Positions 8,541 to 15,763 of a stretch of DNA of 64,000 nt are shown here, one piece after another. How positions within the stretch are numbered: position 1 is the stretch's first letter; the number at the start of each line of letters is the position of its first letter. The stretch covers positions 1,612,001 to 1,676,000 of the forward strand of contig NZ_JBAJII010000001.1 of the NCBI RefSeq assembly GCF_036867195.1, in the 5' to 3' direction. Both the position numbers and the translations under genes were made by a program. Source of the DNA: Arthrobacter sp. Soc17.1.1.1 (GTDB lineage: Bacteria > Actinomycetota > Actinomycetes > Actinomycetales > Micrococcaceae). The notes beneath the pieces were generated by a model. It searched no databases and had not been told where the DNA came from. It saw nothing but the letters and a program-made list of their open reading frames with translations.

Positions 8541-9610
8541 CCCAGTATCCGCTCCGGGTCCATTCGGGGCTCGATACGAAGCACCACAAGGGATATATCG
8601 AGAACCTCCTCGACCTCGGCGCCCCCATCGAGCTGATGCCGATGGACGCCTTTACGGGCATGACCACTGATGCTCGCCGCGACTTCAACAGACTTCGAGC
8701 GAAGGCAATTACCCGCGGCATCATGGTCCGCAGCGATTCATTCCTAAACCTGCAGGAAGTCCTCATAGGCGTCATGCGACAACACCAGTTTCGGGAGGGC
8801 GGCGGCCACGGTGTCATGGTTTCGGCAGATTCTTATACAGGCAAGACCACTGCGGCGAGGATCCTGATGCTCGACGTCGTGAAGCAGGGCATCTTCGAAG
8901 ATCCTGAATCCGTGAGCAGGGGCGACGTCCTCGTGAGCTACGTGAACTTACCCTCCACGGGAACACCACTTGGGTTGTACCGCATGCTGGCCTACTACTA
9001 CGGACTTCCCATCGGCGCCCGTGAAACGGAGGCCACGATGGAGGGCATGGTGCAACATGCCATTAACGTTTGCAACACCCAGCTTGTCGTGATTGACGAT
9101 GTTCACAATCTGAAATACGGCGGCGCACATTCCCGGAAAGTTAGCGCTGCGATCCGTCGTCTGGGAGACGACATCAATTGCCCCATCCTGCTCATGGGTG
9201 TGGCCTTAGAACGGACCAATCTGCTCACTGGACAGGAGGGAGCGCAGATATTTGAGCGGTATCGTCCCGCCGAGATGGCCTCATACCTCAGTATCAAACG
9301 TCCGGACGACAAGCAGCGCTGGTTGCGACTAGTCAAATCGATCATCGGCGCGATGCCACTATTTGCCGACAACACACAAGGATTAAGGGCGTTCGCAAGT
9401 GAACTCCATAGCTTGACGGGTGGTCGCATTGGCCCCCTCAACTCCATCATCAGCAGGGTCGCCCTAGACCTCATAGAGGCAGATGACCCTGAAAACGAGA
9501 CGATCCGCGTACAACTGGCTGAAACGAAGGCGGACGAACTGGCGCACGAGGACCGCATCAAAGCCGCCATTGCAGGTCGTTCAGGAAAAAGGGCGAGGGG
9601 TGCGGCGTAA
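8537..9610 (+). CDS. TnsC-like AAA+ transposition regulator
   Basis: A 357-residue ATPase that in Tn7-like systems assembles on target DNA and links the target selector (TniQ/TnsD) to TnsA/TnsB. The P-loop reads S-A-D-S-Y-T-G-K-T-T at 96-105, with Ala instead of the first Gly of the Walker A consensus. Walker B is LVVIDD at 183-188, followed by the VHNL typical of TniB/TnsC proteins. GR-rich basic residues end the protein. The GTG start at 8537 overlaps the tnsB stop (GTGA). The N-terminal 65 residues probably contact TnsB or TniQ. Substitution of the first P-loop glycine is tolerated in some AAA+ proteins, so activity is likely but unproven. Confidence 0.85.
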   Translation: MTQYPLRVHSGLDTKHHKGYIENLLDLGAPIELMPMDAFTGMTTDARRDFNRLRAKAITRGIMVRSDSFLNLQEVLIGVMRQHQFREGGGHGVMVSADSYTGKTTAARILMLDVVKQGIFEDPESVSRGDVLVSYVNLPSTGTPLGLYRMLAYYYGLPIGARETEATMEGMVQHAINVCNTQLVVIDDVHNLKYGGAHSRKVSAAIRRLGDDINCPILLMGVALERTNLLTGQEGAQIFERYRPAEMASYLSIKRPDDKQRWLRLVKSIIGAMPLFADNTQGLRAFASELHSLTGGRIGPLNSIISRVALDLIEADDPENETIRVQLAETKADELAHEDRIKAAIAGRSGKRARGAA

Positions 9611-9614
9611 GGCC

Positions 9615-11654
9615 ATGGCAGCTGAGATAGCAGGACGACTACCGAAGGCACTAGCACCTGTGCCGCTTATCGGTGAGGTCGTGTCTAGTTACGCTGCCAG
9701 ACTGGACGCGGCCACTGGTGCGCCGATCGGTCACCTCTGGGGACTGGGTGTATCTCACTCACGTGAGCTGCACGGAGGAACTCCACGCAGCCGAGTTGCG
9801 GAGGACGCCGCAGAACAAGCGGCGTTGGATCTCTGCAGGGAGGCGGTTGGTCAACAGGCCGATCGCCTCCAACTTCTAAGGGGCGCCCCAAGAATGAACT
9901 GGCATGCCTGCCAGGAGTGCAGCGCTGGCGCTCGTGTCGCCCTGCATCCGGATTTCGCGAGCTTGGTGTGCGCGAGGCACTCACGCTGGACTGGTCCGTC
10001 AATCGCTTACGGGGCCCGTACTCTGCGCCGCCTCGCGTCACCGAGCCGCGACCACTCCCGAATCGTTGAGCACGACGTTGTTGAGGCGTCGGCAGCACTC
10101 GACGTGCGAAGCATCGAAGCGACGATCGTGTGGGAGTGCCTTCGCCGCGCATCTTCGATTCGCGAGAACTCGTGGGAAGGAACGCCGATACCGGAGGACC
10201 TTGTGATTGCGGCGCCGATTTTCCGAACGGTAACGACGCACAGCGTCATCACCACCGTGTGTGACCCCTCGCTGACCTTCTTGGAGATGTACCAAATTGT
10301 GGGGGAGCAGATGGCCCAAGCAGGAAATCCATCTGGAGGGGCTGGCACTGATCAAGCTTGGCTCATGCTTCGTCGAACTGCGGCCGCGGCCCGCTTTCGA
10401 TGGATGGGGGAATGGAACAGCCAAGACCCGAGACCGTGCGTACAGCCGGTCGAGCCCCTAGGGCGACAAGCTGGCCCATTAGAGCCCTTCGGGCGCTATT
10501 TGGACTGTCTGCATGGGACCGAGCGCGACGACCAGTGTTGGTGGGATGACCAGTTCAGCAGTCCCGAGGCGAATGCCGGGCTTATGTGCCCCTCCGGCCA
10601 CATCGTCGACTTATCCCGCAACGCGGCCCAGAGAGCTGACGGTAAAGCGTTTGCCTGCCCGCTGTGCTCCGGACAGCGGATCGTTTTTGGGTATAACTCG
10701 TTGGCAGACGTACTGCCGTATCTCGCTAGAGAGTGGGACGAGGGCGGCCCGAGCGATCACGGGCCCTGGGAGGTCGGCCCCGGCAGCAACTTCATGGGTC
10801 ACTGGATCTGCCCTAAGGGCCACCACTACCCGGCAACTTTCGCGAACCGCGCACTACGAGGCTCGGGCTGCCCGGCGTGCTCGGGCAAAGGCGTTATAGC
10901 CGGGGCCAACGACCTTTGCACGACCCATCCCGAGCTGGCCGCACTTTGGGATCCAAACAGTACGAATACATGGGCAACCAATCAGGTGTCGGCAGGGAAC
11001 TCGAAGCACAAACTCAATTGGCGGTGCCCCTTTGGACACCCCTTCGTCCGCACTACGGCGAAGCTAGTCGAGACAAACGGACGCTGCCAGACCTGTACCG
11101 GACGCGTCCTCATACCAGGAGAAAACGATTTGGGTACCGCTCGTCCGGATGTGGCTGCCCAATGGCACCCGCACCTCAACGGAAAGATGACGCCAGCAGA
11201 TGTGAAGCCGGGCTCGGAGGTGGTGGTGTGGTGGCTGTGCCCCGCAGGGCACGAGTTCCCCATGCAGGTAGACCACCGGTGCAGGGGCGCGGAGCTGACG
11301 TGCCCGAAGGAATCCGGCCGGATGCTCGAGAAGGGCGTTTCTGACCTCGAGTTTAGAGAGCCCGAGCTCTGTGAAGACTGGGACTCGACACTCAACGGCA
11401 AGGCTCCCGATGAGGTTGTGCCGGGCAGCGGCCGTTGGTGGTGGACCTGTCGAGCTGGCCATCCACAGTATCGCTCGGTCGTGAATCGACGCCGGGCGGG
11501 TGGCTGCACCGAGTGCCCGCCAGAGGAAAGGGTCGCTGCCGGCAGTCGCAAAAACACTCGAGGTCGGCAGGGGTGGGACAAGCGAATTGTGGCGCTCGAG
11601 CCGGAGAATCTTCCAAGTACGAACCCACCAGGACAAGGAACCGCTGATGATTGA
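9615..11654 (+). CDS. TniQ/TnsD-like target selector with a C-terminal array of five zinc-ribbon units
   Basis: A 679-residue protein. Residues 14-130 match a TniQ domain: P-x-P-x-x-G-E-x-x-x-S-Y-A-x-R-L at 15-30, and a CHC-type zinc finger C99-x2-C102...C119-x2-H122. After a linker, five units of the form C-P-x-G-H ... C-x2-C follow: C325/H329-C348/C351, C399/H403-C419/C422, C471/H475-C491/C494, C542/H546-C563, and C612/H616-C631/C634. Each is preceded by an L-A-x-x-W-D/H-P and V-x-P-G-S type spacer. I recognise these as DUF4379-like probable zinc ribbons (Pfam PF14311). Unit 4 has lost its last cysteine. The array stands where TnsD proteins have their DNA-binding region, so it may read the attachment site; that is inference. 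A GTG at 9600 is an alternative start. Confidence 0.8.
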   Translation: MAAEIAGRLPKALAPVPLIGEVVSSYAARLDAATGAPIGHLWGLGVSHSRELHGGTPRSRVAEDAAEQAALDLCREAVGQQADRLQLLRGAPRMNWHACQECSAGARVALHPDFASLVCARHSRWTGPSIAYGARTLRRLASPSRDHSRIVEHDVVEASAALDVRSIEATIVWECLRRASSIRENSWEGTPIPEDLVIAAPIFRTVTTHSVITTVCDPSLTFLEMYQIVGEQMAQAGNPSGGAGTDQAWLMLRRTAAAARFRWMGEWNSQDPRPCVQPVEPLGRQAGPLEPFGRYLDCLHGTERDDQCWWDDQFSSPEANAGLMCPSGHIVDLSRNAAQRADGKAFACPLCSGQRIVFGYNSLADVLPYLAREWDEGGPSDHGPWEVGPGSNFMGHWICPKGHHYPATFANRALRGSGCPACSGKGVIAGANDLCTTHPELAALWDPNSTNTWATNQVSAGNSKHKLNWRCPFGHPFVRTTAKLVETNGRCQTCTGRVLIPGENDLGTARPDVAAQWHPHLNGKMTPADVKPGSEVVVWWLCPAGHEFPMQVDHRCRGAELTCPKESGRMLEKGVSDLEFREPELCEDWDSTLNGKAPDEVVPGSGRWWWTCRAGHPQYRSVVNRRRAGGCTECPPEERVAAGSRKNTRGRQGWDKRIVALEPENLPSTNPPGQGTADD

Positions 11655-11730
11655 ACCGCGACGTGGAGGGGTTCAAGTGCGTCAGTTCTTCCAAGTAGGT
11701 CTGCAACTCACAGTCCGGAACCGAAGGCGA

Positions 11731-11773
11731 GAAAGGGAAGGCGGCGCTCGGATCGAGCGTCGCCTTCCCTTTC
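11731..11773. terminator. strong bidirectional hairpin terminator between tniQ and a convergent gene
   Basis: A 20-bp stem with a single G-U pair and a 3-nt loop lies between the tniQ stop (11654) and the end of the convergent secreted-protein gene (11844). The outer arm is GAAAGGGAAGGCG with its exact complement, followed by TTCTTC. It can terminate both transcripts. It may also lie near the unmapped right side of the mobile element. Confidence 0.85.
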
Positions 11774-11843
11774 TTCATGGGACGGACATGCTGGTCGAAA
11801 CGCTCAGGCCGGCTGTCCGTGCATGTACTGAGTGGCGCGTGCG

Positions 11844-12278
11844 CTATTCGTGCCCGTAATCGCCACCCCTATCGCACTTGACCCTGATCGTCTCGCTTCT
11901 GTCCCAGCCATCCTTATGGCTGTAGCTGTAGGCCTGGTAGGAGTCGCCGCACTTCCCTTTGTCAGAGGTGTACCTGAAGTCGCCGCCGCGGTCCGTCCAG
12001 ACGTTGCGCTCGTCAACTGTCCTGGCGTTGTCGTGGTAACTGAATTTGACGATCTTGACGTAGACCTTCTTCGCGTCGTAATTATCGCCCGTGACTCTCA
12101 GATCGCCGTTTCGATTCACATCGAGGGTCAGATCCGAGTCATCGCCGTGGTAATTCCCGTTGGCTGCTACCTGGACGGGAGCGGCAACGGCTGGAGCCGA
12201 AAGACCCATGCCTGCCAGAAGGGCGAACAGGGTTCCTGCGACGAGGATGAACAGGCGCCAGCTCAGAGATTTTTTCAT
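11844..12278 (-). CDS. small secreted protein, unknown function
   Basis: 144 residues with a clear Sec signal peptide: MKKSLSWR, hydrophobic core to about residue 26, probable cleavage near AVAAP at 33-34. The mature part is hydrophilic, rich in Asp, Tyr, Gly and Lys. It has a beta-strand pattern (LTLDVNRNGDLRVTGDNYDAKKVYVKIVKF) and just two cysteines that could form a disulfide. No family is recognised; it resembles small extracellular beta-sandwich proteins. A weak purine tract (GGAAGAGAA) precedes the ATG. It faces the Tn7-like operon across a shared terminator. Confidence 0.7.
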   Translation of the reverse strand: MKKSLSWRLFILVAGTLFALLAGMGLSAPAVAAPVQVAANGNYHGDDSDLTLDVNRNGDLRVTGDNYDAKKVYVKIVKFSYHDNARTVDERNVWTDRGGDFRYTSDKGKCGDSYQAYSYSHKDGWDRSETIRVKCDRGGDYGHE

Positions 12279-12577
12279 GATGGTTCTCTTCCACGCATGC
12301 CGGGCCGAATAGTAAATGGGTGCGTGTCGCTGTCAGCACGCCGCGGACGGTTGTCCGGCGATGCCGTCCGTGCAGGGCGGAGTAGATTCACGTGAACGAG
12401 GACCGGTGTGGGCAGCGATGCCCGCACGGAAGTGTTCCCGTTGTCTCCAGTTGTGATCGTCACGTTCGGACTGGTCTTCCCCAGCGGAACCGTCCCTACA
12501 CCTTCTCTGGGTGCACCCCCCATGGTAGATGAATGGCAGCTCCGAGAGAAGGGTCCGGGCACAGGCCGAGCGTGGGG
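12279..12577. other. intergenic, no gene seen
   Basis: About 300 bases between the start of the secreted-protein gene and the end of the tetR gene. I see no supported coding sequence or clear hairpin; it presumably holds the promoter of the secreted-protein gene. Confidence 0.4.
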
Positions 12578-13132
12578 TCAGGACCTTTCGAGGGCATGCA
12601 CTGCGCGTTCGATGACGGGGCGCATGTCGAGCTGGGGGTCCACGGTGAGGCGGTGCAGGAGCAGCCCGTCGGCGAGCGCCATGAGGGCGCGGGTCGCCGG
12701 ACCGGGGTCGGCGAAGCCGACGGCCGTCACGATTGACTCGGTCCACGTCTCGAACTCGTGGCGCTGCTGCCGCAGGGGCTCTCCGAGCTCGGGATCGGCT
12801 GCGAGTTCGAGGAAGAGGGCGTAGCGCGCGCGGGTCCGCACAGCGAACGGTCCGGCCTGCAGCTCGACCATGGCACACAGGCCCTCGATCAGTTCGTCGG
12901 CGCCAGTGACGGCGGGCATCGCGGCCGGATCGAAATCGGCCCGCTCGCGCTCGGCGATCCAGTCGACCACCCCGCCGAGCAGCGCCCGGCGGGTGCGGAA
13001 CCAGTTCGACGTGGACCCGGCCGGCAGGCCGGCCCGCTCATCGACCCGCGCGTGACTGAGAGCGCGCACGCCTTCCGCACCGAGCAACTCCACAGCCGCC
13101 TCGAGGCCCCGCTCGCGTGTGGACGCCGGCAT
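12578..13132 (-). CDS. TetR/AcrR family transcriptional repressor
   Basis: About 184 residues. The N-terminal HTH (about 10-55) reads GLEAAVELLGAEGVRALSHARVDERAGLPAGSTSNWFRTRRALL, the TetR DNA-binding fold with the usual Y/W-F recognition turn. The C-terminal helical part (60-184) is the ligand-binding and dimer region. The ATG at 13132 is chosen because AGGAGG lies 5 nt upstream; an in-frame GTG two codons earlier is less well placed. It is divergent from an alpha/beta hydrolase gene, and a perfect palindrome lies between them. The likely role is repression of that hydrolase and autoregulation. Confidence 0.85.
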   Translation of the reverse strand: MPASTRERGLEAAVELLGAEGVRALSHARVDERAGLPAGSTSNWFRTRRALLGGVVDWIAERERADFDPAAMPAVTGADELIEGLCAMVELQAGPFAVRTRARYALFLELAADPELGEPLRQQRHEFETWTESIVTAVGFADPGPATRALMALADGLLLHRLTVDPQLDMRPVIERAVHALERS

Positions 13133-13154
13133 GGACACCTCCTTTCTCCAGGTT

Positions 13155-13170
13155 TACTATGAACATAGTA
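13155..13170. promoter_or_regulatory. probable TetR operator
   Basis: A perfect 7-bp inverted repeat, TACTATG-AA-CATAGTA, lies in the 63-bp gap between the divergent tetR and hydrolase genes. Its size, symmetry and AT content stand out in this GC-rich DNA and suit a TetR dimer. Confidence 0.75.
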
Positions 13171-13195
13171 TCTCCGCCCCACGAAGGAGGTCGCC

Positions 13196-14077
13196 ATGTC
13201 CACGCCCATCCCGACCTGGTCTCCACCTCTGCCCGAAGCAGCAGGCTTCGACCACCTCGTCGTCGAGACGCCCGGCCTGCGGACGCACGTGGCTACTGTC
13301 GGCGAGGGCGATCCGGTCCTGCTCCTGCATGGATTCCCCCAGCACTGGTGGCAGTGGCGCGCCGTAGCCCCGCTCATCGCCGCACGCGGTTACCGCGTGA
13401 TCTGCCCCGATCTGCGCGGCGCGGGCTGGACCGTGGTCGACGACCCGCGGATCGACCGCGAGAGCCGGCTGCGCGATCTGCTCGCTCTCCTCGACGTCCT
13501 CGCTGTCGGGCGGGCCCACGTCGTCTCCCACGACATGGGCGTCATCACCGCCGTCCAACTGAGCTACGACCACCCCGAGCGGGTCCGGACAGCAGTGCAG
13601 CTCGCGGTGCCGCCGGCCTTCTTCGCGTTCAGCCCGAAGATCGTCCCCGGTTTCCGGCACCTGCCCCGTTTCATCTGGCATCGCCCGGGCACCTCGCTGC
13701 GCGGCATCTTCTCCGAGGCCTACGTGGCCCGGCCCATGTCGGAGGCCACCATCGAAGCCCACCTCGCCCCGCTGCGCCGGCCCGGGATCGACGAGGCGGT
13801 ACGTCCGCTCACCCGCGGCATGATCCTGCCCGAAGCCGTCCGCATGATGCTCGGCGTCTACCGCCGTCGGCGGCTCACGGTGCCGACCCTCGTCGTCTAC
13901 GGCCGCCGGGACCGCCCCTGGACCGAGCAGGTCCTCGAGCGCATCTGCCGCAATCCGGAACGGTACGCCGATCGCGTCGAGCTCGCCTACGTCGAGGACG
14001 CGGCGCATTTCATCACCGACGACGCACCCGCCGAGGTCGCCGACCTCGTACTCGACTGGTTCGATCGCTCGGCGTGA
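13196..14077 (+). CDS. alpha/beta hydrolase, epoxide hydrolase-like
   Basis: A 293-residue cytoplasmic alpha/beta-fold hydrolase. It has the oxyanion-hole motif HGFPQHWWQW (about 45-54) and the nucleophile elbow V-S-H-D-M-G (about 108-113), with aspartate instead of serine as in soluble epoxide hydrolases and haloalkane dehalogenases. It also has an acid in YGRRDRPW and a histidine in DAAHF near the C-terminus. AGGAGG 5 nt before the ATG sets the start. Its TetR neighbour probably controls it in response to a substrate-like compound. The exact substrate cannot be read; epoxide hydrolase is the best family guess because of the Asp nucleophile. Confidence 0.8.
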   Translation: MSTPIPTWSPPLPEAAGFDHLVVETPGLRTHVATVGEGDPVLLLHGFPQHWWQWRAVAPLIAARGYRVICPDLRGAGWTVVDDPRIDRESRLRDLLALLDVLAVGRAHVVSHDMGVITAVQLSYDHPERVRTAVQLAVPPAFFAFSPKIVPGFRHLPRFIWHRPGTSLRGIFSEAYVARPMSEATIEAHLAPLRRPGIDEAVRPLTRGMILPEAVRMMLGVYRRRRLTVPTLVVYGRRDRPWTEQVLERICRNPERYADRVELAYVEDAAHFITDDAPAEVADLVLDWFDRSA

Positions 14078-14188
14078 GCGGCCCGATCGGCCGCCTGCCA
14101 CTCCGGCCTTCTTCCGGCAACCGGTGGGGGAGCAGGGGTCAGGGCTCTTGGCGCGACGGCCATAGGGCCGGCTCGGGCGCAGCGCCGG

Positions 14189-15763
14189 TCAGTAGGCCTG
14201 CTGGATGGCCGCGGCCACCGCCCCGACGTCGTCGTTCGCCTTGAACACGCCTTCGATACCGGCGGCGAACCCCTGATTCAGGATGATCGCGAACGCGACG
14301 TCGCGGCCGCTCCCGGTGACCATGACCCCTCCGAGCGTCTTGGTGCCGAGCCGGGCGCGCCCGTTGAACAGGTCACCGCCGACGAGGGTGCCGGTCTTGG
14401 CGAACACCTTCCCGGCGGCGGGACTGCCCACCTGTACCGTCGACAGCGAGCCGTCGACGCCGAGGATCGGGAGGGTGTCCCGCCAGCGTCCGGCGTCCGG
14501 GCGGTCCGCCATGATCGTCTGGACTTGGACCGCGTTCCCGGTCGTGACGTAGTTGCCGTCCAGGCCGGAGCCGTCGATCAGGGAGGCCCCGGTGGTGTCG
14601 AGACCGGCCTCCTTCCAGATCCTGCCGGCCTCGCTCATGCCCGTGCTGCAGTCGTCCTTGCCCGTCTCCACGGCCAGGAGACAGACGAACGTCTGGGCGC
14701 CGCGGTTGTAGCTGATCTTCATGACGTAGGTGGCCTCCTGCGCCAGCGGGAGCGACTCGAGTCCGGCGACGGACGGGAGCGTATCGATGTCGGCCTGCGG
14801 TGCGAGCGTGGCGGTGGAGTTGACGGCGGTCGGATCGGCGGCCACGGCCACGCCCGCCCGCTCAAGTGCCTCGATGAACGCCGTGCGGGCGAAGGTGGCG
14901 GGATCGTCCAGCACGAGCACCTTCAGCTGCGGATCGCTGTCTGCGGAGATCGTGCCGCTGATGGCGATCTCACCGCCTCCCGTCGACTGCGGATTCGTCA
15001 CCTCCGCCGGCTCGCCGGCCGCAACGGTCCGGATGTCGCTCACCACCCGCCACGGCTCCACGGCAGGGGTCAGCTCGACCGTGGCCGCTTCCCCGACCGC
15101 TCCCGGCGTGATCTGCAGGTCGAGGATGTTCTGGTTGACGATGATCGGCGTGATCGGTTCTCCGGCCAGTTCACCCGCGAAGAGCCGGTCGTCGATGACG
15201 ACGTTCCCGCCGACCGTGTCGATCCCCGACGCCCTGACCTGCCTGGCGAGATCGTTCAATCCCGTCAGCGGGTCCTGCGGCGTGAGCGTGGCCCCGGGAA
15301 GCGGATTGGCATCGTTGTGATCGAGATCGGTGTAGTCGACGGTGCCGTCGGGCTTCGTCCGCCCGCCCATCGTGAGGTCTCCCTTCCCGACGAGGACGAG
15401 GTCGCCCTGGAGCACCCCGTCGACGACCTCGCCGACCCGCTTCACCGGTGTGGTCACCGTGTGGTCCGGTCCCCAGGTCAACCACGCCGCACCCGTGCTG
15501 TAGGTCTTCGCGAACGATCCCGGCTCGGCCATCCTGCTCCCGTCGAGATCGACCAGCAGCTCACCGGTGTCGAGGTCGGTGGCCGTGATCTGCCAGCGGC
15601 CACTCGCGTACTCCGGCTGGTTCATGACCTCCAGCGCGGCATCCGGCAGCTGCGACGGCGCTCTCTCGACATCGGCGGCAGGTGCGACGGTGCAGGACGT
15701 CGCCCCAGCTGCCAGCAGCAGTGCGGCCGCCGCTGCTGTCGTTCTCCGAAGGCGTCGAATCAT
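14189..15763 (-). CDS. dacB: D-alanyl-D-alanine carboxypeptidase/endopeptidase, PBP4 type
   Basis: A 524-residue exported class C penicillin-binding protein that trims peptidoglycan peptides. The signal peptide ends in an AAGATSC-like lipobox, so it is probably lipid-anchored. Active-site motifs are all present: SxxK as S-F-A-K in the PGSFAKTYS segment, SxN as S-Y-N in KISYNRG, and K-T-G in the AKTGTLVGGD segment near the C-terminus. The long insert between the first two motifs is typical of PBP4. Its ATG overlaps the stop of the upstream serine hydrolase gene (ATGA), so the two cell-wall hydrolases are translationally coupled. Confidence 0.9.
   Translation of the reverse strand: MIRRLRRTTAAAAALLLAAGATSCTVAPAADVERAPSQLPDAALEVMNQPEYASGRWQITATDLDTGELLVDLDGSRMAEPGSFAKTYSTGAAWLTWGPDHTVTTPVKRVGEVVDGVLQGDLVLVGKGDLTMGGRTKPDGTVDYTDLDHNDANPLPGATLTPQDPLTGLNDLARQVRASGIDTVGGNVVIDDRLFAGELAGEPITPIIVNQNILDLQITPGAVGEAATVELTPAVEPWRVVSDIRTVAAGEPAEVTNPQSTGGGEIAISGTISADSDPQLKVLVLDDPATFARTAFIEALERAGVAVAADPTAVNSTATLAPQADIDTLPSVAGLESLPLAQEATYVMKISYNRGAQTFVCLLAVETGKDDCSTGMSEAGRIWKEAGLDTTGASLIDGSGLDGNYVTTGNAVQVQTIMADRPDAGRWRDTLPILGVDGSLSTVQVGSPAAGKVFAKTGTLVGGDLFNGRARLGTKTLGGVMVTGSGRDVAFAIILNQGFAAGIEGVFKANDDVGAVAAAIQQAY

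Larger units (their letters stand above)
5647..11654 (+). mobile_element. Tn7-like transposition module tnsA-tnsB-tnsC-tniQ (ends not resolved)
   Basis: Four tightly packed same-strand genes encode the complete core of a Tn7-like cut-and-paste transposon: TnsA endonuclease, TnsB DDE transposase, TnsC AAA+ regulator and a TniQ/TnsD target-selection protein. A/B overlap by ATGA, B/C by GTGA, and C/Q are 4 nt apart. The catalytic residues of TnsA and TnsB are present. The DNA is visibly less GC-rich than the flanking core genes. In Tn7 the tnsA end lies next to one transposon terminus and cargo lies beyond the last tns gene. Here I could define neither terminus nor target duplication, so the coordinates cover only the genes. 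No cas gene or CRISPR array is nearby. Confidence 0.85.

Noticed and set aside
4240..13000. CRISPR array or guide RNA linked to the Tn7-like operon
   Set aside because: No regularly spaced repeats and no cas-like gene were seen on either side, so a CRISPR-associated transposon is not supported.
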